Part shown: one piece after another, positions 1-5,580 of the stretch | Layout of the letters: each line of letters starts with the position of its first letter | Position numbering within the stretch: the stretch's first letter is position 1 | Source: an uncultured Eubacteriales bacterium | GTDB taxonomy: Bacteria > Bacillota_A > Clostridia > Oscillospirales > Oscillospiraceae | DNA length: 9,743 nucleotides | Assembly (NCBI GenBank): GCA_949747935.1 | Contig: CATKHE010000135.1 | Span: 1-9,743 of the forward strand | Reading direction: 5' to 3' | Notes under the pieces: model-generated | What the model was told of the DNA's origin: nothing | Databases searched by the model: none | Seen by the model: the letters and a program-made list of their open reading frames with translations, nothing else | Translations under genes and position numbers: made by a program

Positions 1-473
1 ATCTTCTGGGTGCGGGACAGGATGATGGCGCAGGCGTGCTCCACCTGGTCGTTGAAGAACTCGCCGAAGTTTTTCATATAGACCTTGGCCTTGGCGGCGT
101 CCACCACGGTGACGAAGCTGTTGAGACGCAGGTCGGGGTTCTCGGCCTGGATCCGCTCCACAGCGGCCACCACGTCGGACAGCTTGCCCACCCCGGAGGG
201 CTCGATGACGATGCGGGCAGGGGCATAGTCGCTCAGCACCTGCTTCAGGGCCGCGCCGAAATCCCCCACCAGAGAGCAGCAGATACAGCCTGAATTCATC
301 TCGGTGATCTCCACCCCGGCATCCTTGAGGAAGCCGCCGTCAATGCCGATCTCGCCGAACTCGTTCTCGATGAGGACAATCTTCTCCCCCTTGAAGCTCT
401 CGTCCAGCAGCTTCTTGATGAGAGTGGTCTTTCCGGCCCCTAAAAAGCCGGAGATAATGTCGATTTTGGTCAA
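1..473 (-). CDS. CobW/COG0523-family GTP-binding protein, C-terminal part outside window
   Basis: This is the N-terminal 157 residues of a P-loop GTPase of the CobW/COG0523 group. Members use GTP hydrolysis to deliver metals (zinc, cobalt and others) to client proteins or act in metal homeostasis; the metal served here cannot be read from the sequence. Visible motifs are Walker A GFLGAGKTT (about residues 9-17), ENEFGEIGID (36-45), the family metal-binding CxCC as GCICCSL (C63, C65, C66), EPSG (91-94), VVDA (123-126) and ILSRTQ near the window edge. The start is a TTG at 473-471, preceded by AAGGA about 10 bases upstream. No ATG lies before the P-loop, so ATG-only gene finding would miss the gene or start it too late. 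It begins 22 bp after the S41 protease stop, with no terminator between, so the two are probably co-transcribed. Family is certain; function is not. Confidence 0.9.
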   Translation of the reverse strand, partial: MTKIDIISGFLGAGKTTLIKKLLDESFKGEKIVLIENEFGEIGIDGGFLKDAGVEITEMNSGCICCSLVGDFGAALKQVLSDYAPARIVIEPSGVGKLSDVVAAVERIQAENPDLRLNSFVTVVDAAKAKVYMKNFGEFFNDQVEHACAIILSRTQK

Positions 474-495
474 TTTTGTCAGGTCCTTTCCTTAT

Positions 496-2373
496 TTAGT
501 CCCAAATCAGGCGGGTGCGTTCCATCAGACGGCAGAGCATGGCGGCGGCTACCTCCCGGGTGCCCGAGTCGGTGGGAGCCAGGTCGCCCGCCAGAGCGCC
601 CAGCTCGTCCAGGTTTCGGGCGGCGGCTCTGGCCCACTCGGCAAAATCGTAATACTCCCCCCACTGCTCCATGGTCAGGTCCTCCCGGTCCAGGGCGTAG
701 CCGTCCATACTGACCCAGGCGGCAACCCGGTTCAGAATGGCTGCCATCTCCTGATAGGTGACGGTGCTTTCAGGGTGGAAGGCGCCGTCGTCATACCCGG
801 TGATGAAGCCCATACCCGCCATGGCGGACACCGGCCCGGCATACCAGGCCCCCTCCTCCACGTCGGCAAAGGCAGCCGGCTTTCCGGCGGAGGTATTCAG
901 GTCCAGGGCGGAGGCGATCATAGCGCAGAACTGGGCCCGGGTGAGGGTATCCTTGGGACGGAAGGTGCCGTCCTCGAAGCCGCTGAGGATGCGATAGGTG
1001 GTCAGCGTGTCGATCTCCCGGGCAAATTCGCTGCCCTGCGCGTCGGGGAAGACACGGGGAGTGAAGGCGCTCAAGCTCAGCTCCCTGGCCACCTCCGCAG
1101 GCGCGATGGGCTCACATTTGTCCCAGTTCTTTCCGGTGCTGTACAACACCCGGGCGGAGAGCGGCAGAGCCTCCAGCAGCTCGGTAAAGGCGGGGCGGTT
1201 CTCCTCTTTGAGGGCCTCGCTCAGGTTGACATAGAATGTCTGTCCGGCGATCTCCAGCCTCAGGTGGTTTTCCGGGCGGAAGGGGGCGGGGCAAGAGAGC
1301 AGCATGGCCGCATTCTCCGTGTTCTCCGGAGAGATGAGCAGGGTGGGCAGTACGCCGGTGATGTAGTTGGAGGCTCCGTCGGGGGCGAAGAAGCGGTAGG
1401 CTGTGATCTTCATGGCCTCGCCGTCTTTCATATACGGGCAGTTGTCCCCGTTCAGCACGATCTGGGCGGTGCCCTTGCCAAAGGTGCGCTGTCCCAGGGT
1501 GATGCCCGCTCCGTAGGCCCGGATGTCCCCGGCGAAGAGCTCGGATCCGCTGGCGGAGTGCTCGCTGGTCAGGACGATCACCGGCTTGTCCGTCAGGTCA
1601 GGGAAGCCGGGAAGGGTATAGGTATAGTTGTAGTTCCCCGCGCCGTCCCGGAAGTAGAGCATAATGCCTCCGCCGGTGAAATGGCTGGCGGAGGTGGCGG
1701 TGGCCCCGCTGTCTCCGCCGGGATTGGTCCGCAGGTCCACAATCCAAACCTGGGCGTGGTCATCCATGGCCTTGATGGCCTCCTCGAAGGTCTCGGCCGT
1801 GGAGGAACCAAAGCTGAGGCAGTCGATATAGCCGGCGCTGCCCCTCTCCTCATAGGTGACGATGGGGATGGCCACCGCCCTGCGGGTGATGGTGAAGTCC
1901 AGCCGCCGCCCCTCGCGCAGGACAGAGATGGAGACGCTGGTGCCCTCCGGGCCCGCAATATAGGTTCGGGGGTCGGTATCGGCGGTGAGGTCTACGCCGT
2001 TCACCGCTGTCAGAATGTCGCCGGCCTGGAGTCCGGCCTCCAGGGCGGGAGACTGGGGCAGGACGGACATGACGCGGTAGCCGTTGGAAAAGACATTTTC
2101 TACGGTGGCGCCGATCCCCACCACCACCTGTCCATCGACGGATTGGTTGAAGGCGTTGTACTGTTCGGGGGTCATATAAAAGGTGTAGGGGTCGCCCAGA
2201 GCTTCCAGAATGGCGTCCAGGGAGTCCAGCTCCAGCAACTCCGGGGGAACGCCGTCCACATAGTGGATGGCAAGTAGCTCTTTGGCCTCGTCCAGCGTGA
2301 GAGCGGAGGTGGGCAGAACCGCCAGGGACAGGCCTGTCACCAGAGCCAGCAGCAAGGAAATCAATTTTTTCAT
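496..2373 (-). CDS. Secreted S41 (C-terminal-processing) peptidase with PDZ and SLH domains
   Basis: A 625-residue exported serine protease. Residues 1-24 form a signal peptide (KK, then a leucine-rich core, ending PTSA). A short S41 N-terminal segment contains LGDPYTFYMTPEQY (59-72). A PDZ domain spans about 83-165 (VVVGIGA, LEAGLQAGDILTAVNG). The S41 catalytic core spans about 178-345. In HSASGSELFAG the likely nucleophile is S275; K300 and Q304 in FGKGTAQ complete the Ser-Lys-Gln arrangement at the same spacing as E. coli Prc/Tsp (25 and 4 residues). A linker (about 365-440) leads to two clear SLH repeats (about 442-490, GFEDGTFRPKDTLTRAQF; about 502-550, GYDDGAFHPESTVTYQEM) and a degenerate third (about 572-618). 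SLH repeats usually hold proteins on secondary cell-wall polymers, so the enzyme is probably wall-anchored outside the membrane. AAGGAG lies 6 bases before the ATG. I see no convincing promoter or terminator in the 103-bp gap after purA. The substrate is unknown. Confidence 0.93.
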   Translation of the reverse strand: MKKLISLLLALVTGLSLAVLPTSALTLDEAKELLAIHYVDGVPPELLELDSLDAILEALGDPYTFYMTPEQYNAFNQSVDGQVVVGIGATVENVFSNGYRVMSVLPQSPALEAGLQAGDILTAVNGVDLTADTDPRTYIAGPEGTSVSISVLREGRRLDFTITRRAVAIPIVTYEERGSAGYIDCLSFGSSTAETFEEAIKAMDDHAQVWIVDLRTNPGGDSGATATSASHFTGGGIMLYFRDGAGNYNYTYTLPGFPDLTDKPVIVLTSEHSASGSELFAGDIRAYGAGITLGQRTFGKGTAQIVLNGDNCPYMKDGEAMKITAYRFFAPDGASNYITGVLPTLLISPENTENAAMLLSCPAPFRPENHLRLEIAGQTFYVNLSEALKEENRPAFTELLEALPLSARVLYSTGKNWDKCEPIAPAEVARELSLSAFTPRVFPDAQGSEFAREIDTLTTYRILSGFEDGTFRPKDTLTRAQFCAMIASALDLNTSAGKPAAFADVEEGAWYAGPVSAMAGMGFITGYDDGAFHPESTVTYQEMAAILNRVAAWVSMDGYALDREDLTMEQWGEYYDFAEWARAAARNLDELGALAGDLAPTDSGTREVAAAMLCRLMERTRLIWD

Positions 2374-2476
2374 GGTGTTCTCCTTTGCGTTGGGTGTTTG
2401 TAGGGAAGGTTCACAAAGCGTCTGCCGGGAACTGAACGGACATCGGAGAACGGAGGCATTGTGATGCGTTCCAGTC

Positions 2477-3769
2477 TCAGATTTTTGGTTTCCGGCGGGC
2501 TATTTCTTCCCGCTTAGGCCCGGTGGAGACCATGGTGATGGGTACGCCAATGTGGTTCTCCAGAAAATCCACATAGGCTCTGGCGTTGGCGGGGAGGGCG
2601 CTGTAATCGGTGCAGCCCCGGATATCACACCTCCAGCCCGGGAGCCTCTCAAAGACCGGCCGTGCCTGGAGCAGGGAGGGTGTGGTGGGGAAAGTATCCG
2701 TCACCTTCCCGTCAATCTTATAGCTGGTACAGACGGGAATCTCGTCCAGATAGCCTAGCACGTCCAGACAGGTGAGGGCCGCCTGAGTGGCTCCCTGAAC
2801 CATACAGCCGTATCTGGTGGCCACCGCGTCGAACCAGCCCACCCGGCGGGGACGGCCGGTGGTGGCGCCGAATTCCCCGTGGTCGCCGCCCCGGCGGCGC
2901 AACTCGTCCCCCTCCGGCCCGGTGACCTCGCTGACAAAGGGCTCGGTCTGGGAACCCACGCAGGAGGAGTAGGCCTTGGTGACGCAGATCACGTCCTCGA
3001 TAGCTGTGGGAGGGACGCTGGCTCCCACGCAACCATAGCCGGCCAGGGTGTGGGAGGAGGTGGTCATGGGGAAAATGCCCAGATCAGGGTCCTTCATGGA
3101 GCCCAGTTGGCCCTCCAGCAGGATGGTTTTCCCCTCCTTGAGGGCATGGTGAACAAATGCCACCGTGTCCCCCACGTAAGGGCGGACGCGCTCCCGCAGG
3201 GCCAGCAGCTGTTCCAGCAGCTGTTCCGGGTCCACCCTGGGCTGGTGGTACAGATGTTCAAAGAGAACATTTTTCAGCTCCACGGCGGCGGCAAGCCGCT
3301 CCCGGAGCCTGGGTTCGTCGAATAAGTCGCACACCTGGATGCCTGTCTTGGCGTATTTGTCGGAGTAGAAGGGGGCAATGCCGCTCTTGGTGGAGCCGAA
3401 GGCCTTCCCGCCCAGTCTGGCCTCCTCATAGGTGTCCTGAAGGATGTGGTAAGGCATGAGCAGCTGGGCACGGTTGGAGATGATCAGCCTGGGGGCAGGC
3501 ACGCCCTGACGTTCCACCTGCTCCAGTTCGTCCGCCAGTTTGGCAATGTCCAGAGCCACGCCGTTGCCAATAACATTGGTGATGTGAGGATAAAATACCC
3601 CAGACGGCAGGGTGTGCAGGGCGAAGCGGCCATAGTTGTTGATGATGGTGTGACCGGCGTTGGCACCCCCCTGAAAGCGGATGACCACATCGGACTGCCG
3701 GGCCAGCATGTCGGTAATTTTGCCTTTGCCCTCGTCGCCCCAGTTGGCTCCTACAATCGCTTTTACCAT
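2477..3769 (-). CDS. purA: Adenylosuccinate synthetase
   Basis: PurA joins IMP and aspartate with GTP hydrolysis to give adenylosuccinate, the first committed step to AMP, in the cytoplasm. The 430-residue product matches the family (E. coli, 432). Visible signatures are the N-terminal GDEGKGK loop (residues 11-17) with catalytic-type D12, FQGGANAGHT with H40 (equivalent to E. coli H41), GATTGRPRRVGWFD in the substrate region, and the C-terminal guanine-binding STGPKRE. The usual GxQWGDEGKGK appears as GANWGDEGKGK, with Asn for Gln. I chose the ATG at 3769 because the conserved N terminus begins there and GGAGG lies 7 bases upstream. The frame stays open to 4042, but that extension runs through the promoter and into the rubrerythrin gene and has no PurA similarity. 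No other purine gene is adjacent. Transcription likely comes from its own promoter at 3839-3867. Confidence 0.97.
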   Translation of the reverse strand: MVKAIVGANWGDEGKGKITDMLARQSDVVIRFQGGANAGHTIINNYGRFALHTLPSGVFYPHITNVIGNGVALDIAKLADELEQVERQGVPAPRLIISNRAQLLMPYHILQDTYEEARLGGKAFGSTKSGIAPFYSDKYAKTGIQVCDLFDEPRLRERLAAAVELKNVLFEHLYHQPRVDPEQLLEQLLALRERVRPYVGDTVAFVHHALKEGKTILLEGQLGSMKDPDLGIFPMTTSSHTLAGYGCVGASVPPTAIEDVICVTKAYSSCVGSQTEPFVSEVTGPEGDELRRRGGDHGEFGATTGRPRRVGWFDAVATRYGCMVQGATQAALTCLDVLGYLDEIPVCTSYKIDGKVTDTFPTTPSLLQARPVFERLPGWRCDIRGCTDYSALPANARAYVDFLENHIGVPITMVSTGPKREEIARRKPKI

Positions 3770-3838
3770 ATTGTTACCTCCGGAGACCGGGATTCGCAGC
3801 CGCAAGGGGTCTGCCTTTTCCGCCCCTGTAACAGTGGT

Positions 3839-3867
3839 ATTATACCCCTTTTTATATGGGGTTGCAA
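3839..3867 (-). promoter_or_regulatory. Sigma-A-type promoter of purA
   Basis: Reading the minus strand, the -35 is TTGCAA (3867-3862) and the -10 is TATAAT (3844-3839), separated by exactly 17 bp. Transcription would start near 3832, giving a leader of about 60 nt that ends in GGAGG. The spacer itself starts CCCC and ends GGGG around an AT-rich centre. Confidence 0.85.
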
Positions 3868-3882
3868 GGGGAAATGCTACAG

Positions 3883-3926
3883 AAAAACAGGGCAAAGCCG
3901 CCCCGGCTTTGGAAAGGGACGGCTTT
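3883..3926 (-). terminator. Intrinsic terminator of the rubrerythrin gene
   Basis: On the minus strand, AAAGCCGTCCC (3926-3916) pairs with GGGGCGGCTTT (3904-3894) as an 11-bp stem with one G-T wobble and an 11-nt loop. The run of five T (3887-3883) begins six bases past the stem, so the T-tract is displaced and termination may be only partial. It starts 10 bp after the rubrerythrin stop and lies upstream of the purA promoter. Confidence 0.7.
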
Positions 3927-3936
3927 CTGATACGAT

Positions 3937-4473
3937 TTAATAATTCTCCGCTTTCAGCTGGAAATAGGCCTGGGGATGGGCGCAGACGGGGCAGATCTCC
4001 GGAGCCTTGGGTCCTACGTGGATGTGGCCGCAGTTGGAGCACTGCCAGATCATGTCGCCATCCCGGGAGAAGACCAGCCCCTCCTTCACGTTGGAGAGCA
4101 GCTTGCGGTAGCGCTCCTCATGCTCCTTCTCGATGGCGGCCACCCCCTCGAACAGGGCGGCAATATCGTTGAAGCCCTCCTCCCGGGCCTCACGGGCCAT
4201 CTGGGCGTACATGTCAGTCCACTCGAAGTTCTCCCCGGCGGCAGCAGCCTCCAGGTTCTCGGCGGTGGTGCCGATGCCGCCCAGCAGCTTGAACCAGATC
4301 TCCGCGTGCTCCTTCTCGTTGGCGGCAGTCTCCTCAAAGAGCTTTGCGATCTGGACAAAGCCCTCTTTTTTTGCCTTGGAGGCGAAGTAGGTGTATTTGT
4401 TCCGGGCCTGGCTCTCCCCGGCAAAGGCGGTCCACAGGTTCTGTTCAGTCTTGCTCCCCTTCAATTCAGGCAT
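3937..4473 (-). CDS. rbr: Rubrerythrin
   Basis: Rubrerythrin reduces hydrogen peroxide to water in the cytoplasm of anaerobes, taking electrons from NADH-linked reductases or rubredoxin. The 178-residue product has the classic order. The ferritin-like diiron domain (about 1-125) shows [11 protein letters not shown] (E20), EKEH (E53, H56), [10 protein letters not shown] (E81, E84) and a second EKEH (E115). These fit the six diiron ligands; the alignment to the Desulfovibrio enzyme is from memory. The C-terminal rubredoxin-like Fe(SCys)4 domain shows CSNC (C145, C148) and CPVC (C161, C164). The ATG at 4473 follows GAGGA with a 7-base gap. The gene has its own consensus promoter and a terminator, so it is probably monocistronic, although read-through from the LytTR/DUF3021 pair is possible because no terminator separates them. 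An 18-bp palindrome between promoter and gene may bind a peroxide- or metal-sensing repressor. Confidence 0.96.
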   Translation of the reverse strand: MPELKGSKTEQNLWTAFAGESQARNKYTYFASKAKKEGFVQIAKLFEETAANEKEHAEIWFKLLGGIGTTAENLEAAAAGENFEWTDMYAQMAREAREEGFNDIAALFEGVAAIEKEHEERYRKLLSNVKEGLVFSRDGDMIWQCSNCGHIHVGPKAPEICPVCAHPQAYFQLKAENY

Positions 4474-4492
4474 GGTGTAGTCCTCGCTTTCT

Positions 4493-4510
4493 TAACAATA
4501 ATTATTTTTA
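4493..4510 (-). promoter_or_regulatory. 18-bp imperfect palindrome, candidate operator of rubrerythrin
   Basis: On the minus strand, TAAAAATAA is followed directly by TTATTGTTA, a palindrome with 8 of 9 positions paired and a perfect 10-bp core AATAATTATT. It lies about 8-25 bases past the predicted transcription start, where a bound repressor would block elongation or initiation. Its AT-rich TTATT/AATAA make-up resembles Fur/PerR-class boxes, but it does not match a PerR consensus exactly. Operator function is inferred. Confidence 0.45.
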
Positions 4511-4524
4511 TTAAGGATAAGGAC

Positions 4525-4553
4525 ATTATAACAGCACTGGAGGGTTTTGTCAA
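4525..4553 (-). promoter_or_regulatory. Perfect-consensus sigma-A promoter of rubrerythrin
   Basis: On the minus strand, -35 TTGACA (4553-4548) and -10 TATAAT (4530-4525) both match consensus exactly with the ideal 17-bp spacer. Transcription would start near 4518, giving a 44-nt leader. Such a strong promoter suggests a highly expressed gene that needs a repressor for control, which fits the nearby palindrome. Confidence 0.9.
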
Positions 4554-4573
4554 CGGGGAGGGGAAAATATTTT

Positions 4574-5011
4574 CTATTTCTCCTGAAACCGGCGCAGGCC
4601 CTGGTTGAGGGCAGCGGTGTCCAGCCTCTCCTTCAGCCAGAGGGCGTACCACATGGCTCCCAGGGCGCACTCCAGGAAGAAGATCAGCAGCAGCACGCCC
4701 CACATAGGGAGGCCGGGAAACCAGTTCAGGCCCCAGGCGCAGCCGATGAAGATTACATTGGCCAGCACGGCCCAAAGGGCGATCCGTTTTCCCTGAGACA
4801 GTGAGTTTTTCCCGGTGGGGAAGAGCGCTGTCTCCGTACAGGCGAAGGCGAAGCAAGCCAGCAGCATCTCCAGCAGGGCCACAGCTTCCACCGTCCAACT
4901 TCCAAGCAGGACATTGACCAGCCCCTTGCAAAAGACGGCGGCGGAAAAGTACAGGCCCATACGGTACTTCGTGTTGACGCCCCAGAGGTAAAATCGGTTG
5001 AATCGTTCCAT
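4574..5011 (-). CDS. Small four-helix membrane protein, DUF3021-like, partner of LytTR regulator
   Basis: A 145-residue integral membrane protein with four predicted hydrophobic helices (about 18-37, 42-63, 77-96 and 101-125), a basic loop between helices 2 and 3 (GKNSLSQGKR) and a charged C-terminal tail (LKERLDT...RRFQEK). Size, topology and its place directly after a stand-alone LytTR gene match the DUF3021 proteins found in LytTR-DUF3021 pairs of Firmicutes. In similar streptococcal pairs the membrane protein inhibits the LytTR regulator. The start is ambiguous between two adjacent ATGs: the one at 5014 is only 3 bases from AAGGAG, while 5011 has the better 6-base spacing, so I chose 5011. 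The gene begins 11-14 bp after the LytTR stop and is almost surely in one operon with it. Family assignment rests on context and topology more than on a diagnostic motif. Confidence 0.75.
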   Translation of the reverse strand: MERFNRFYLWGVNTKYRMGLYFSAAVFCKGLVNVLLGSWTVEAVALLEMLLACFAFACTETALFPTGKNSLSQGKRIALWAVLANVIFIGCAWGLNWFPGLPMWGVLLLIFFLECALGAMWYALWLKERLDTAALNQGLRRFQEK

Positions 5012-5025
5012 CATTCGCTCCTTTC

Positions 5026-5463
5026 TTACAGCCCCAGCCGCTCCCGCAGCAGGGGCGCGTAGCGCCGGGATACCATCAGCCTCTCTCCGGTCTCCAGGAT
5101 GGCCTCGATCCGCCCGGCCTCCCGGCTGGCCAGGCTGCGGATGTGGTGGAGGTTGACCACCGCCGACTTGCCAGCCCGGAAGAACCCCAGAGAGCCGTAG
5201 CGGCTCTCCAGCTCCCCCAGGCCCAGGGCGGTCTGATACATGGCCCGGCCGGTGTAGACGAACACCCGGTCGTCCACCGTCTCGCAGTATACCACCTCAT
5301 GGGGGGTGAGGAGGGTGGTGCGGCGGCTGTCGTCCCACACGCACAGCCGCTGGAGACCGGAGCGCAGCAGGGACAGCACCCCCAGTATCTCCTCGTCCAG
5401 CGCCGGACAACGCAGGATGACCTCGTTCTCCGCCACATCGGCATGCTCTACTGTGATTTTCAT
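5026..5463 (-). CDS. LytTR-family DNA-binding transcriptional regulator
   Basis: A 145-residue stand-alone regulator. About 44 N-terminal residues (MKITVEHADVAENEVILRCP...) precede a C-terminal LytTR domain (about 45-143). The domain shows LLTPHEVVYCETVDDRVFVYT, then the family hallmark FFRAGKSAVVNLHHIRSL (94-111; compare F-R-x-H-K-S-x-L-V-N in other members), and RLMVSRRYAPLLRERL near the end. There is no receiver domain, so it is not a response regulator of the AgrA/LytR type. The ATG at 5463 has AGGAGG 7 bases upstream; an in-frame ATG at 5481 lacks a ribosome binding site. The frame stays open to 5907, but that part is antisense to the terminator region and lies over the end of the MATE gene. 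The next gene encodes a small membrane protein, so the pair probably forms a membrane-gated transcription switch. Direct repeats at 5530-5556 suggest autoregulation. Target genes are unknown. Confidence 0.9.
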   Translation of the reverse strand: MKITVEHADVAENEVILRCPALDEEILGVLSLLRSGLQRLCVWDDSRRTTLLTPHEVVYCETVDDRVFVYTGRAMYQTALGLGELESRYGSLGFFRAGKSAVVNLHHIRSLASREAGRIEAILETGERLMVSRRYAPLLRERLGL

Positions 5464-5485
5464 AGGATCGCCTCCTGTCATGGAC

Positions 5486-5514
5486 AGCGTATCAGAATCT
5501 GGCGCGCATCGCAA
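5486..5514 (-). promoter_or_regulatory. Weak candidate promoter of the LytTR/DUF3021 operon
   Basis: On the minus strand, TTGCGA (5514-5509) and TACGCT (5491-5486) are separated by 17 bp and TGA precedes the -10. The match is poor (4/6 and 3/6), as is usual for promoters that need an activator. The leader would be only about 16 nt. Confidence 0.35.
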
Positions 5515-5529
5515 GGGCTGTACGCCCAG

Positions 5530-5556
5530 GGTGCATTTTTTCGGGGGCAAGGTGCA
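5530..5556 (-). repeat. Direct repeat TGCACC, candidate LytTR binding site
   Basis: On the minus strand, TGCACC occurs at 5556-5551 and again at 5535-5530, exactly 21 bp start to start, preceded by TTT and AAA respectively. LytTR domains typically bind two roughly 9-bp direct repeats separated by 12-13 bp, giving this same 21-22 bp period. The nearer copy is 15 bp upstream of the candidate -35, a normal activator position. The far copy abuts the T-tract of the MATE terminator. Confidence 0.5.
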
Positions 5557-5580
5557 AAAGGCTCCCTTTGAGAGGGAGCC
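5556..5580 (-). terminator. Intrinsic terminator of the marR-MATE operon
   Basis: On the minus strand, GGCTCCCT (5580-5573) pairs perfectly with AGGGAGCC (5567-5560) across a 5-nt loop, followed by TTTT (5559-5556). The first stem base is the last base of the MATE TAG stop codon, so the hairpin begins with no gap. The T-tract is short. Confidence 0.75.

Noticed and set aside
304..2277. 657-codon open frame on the plus strand opposite the S41 protease and GTPase
   Set aside because: It is antisense to two genes with clear domains. The translation is Gly/Val/His-rich with no recognisable domain, and no ribosome binding site was seen. GC-rich codon bias keeps the opposite frame open.
2374..2476. 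Promoter or terminator between purA and the S41 protease
   Set aside because: No -35/-10 pair with acceptable spacing and no GC hairpin with a T-tract is visible in these 103 bp. Read-through from purA or an unusual promoter remains possible.
3831..3867. CCCC...GGGG pairing inside the purA promoter spacer as an operator
   Set aside because: The arms are only four bases and the AT-rich centre is not symmetric, so chance is more likely in this sequence.
3770..4042. N-terminal extension of purA by 91 codons
   Set aside because: It would cross the purA promoter, its ribosome binding site and the rubrerythrin terminator and overlap the rubrerythrin gene. PurA homology begins exactly at the ATG at 3769.
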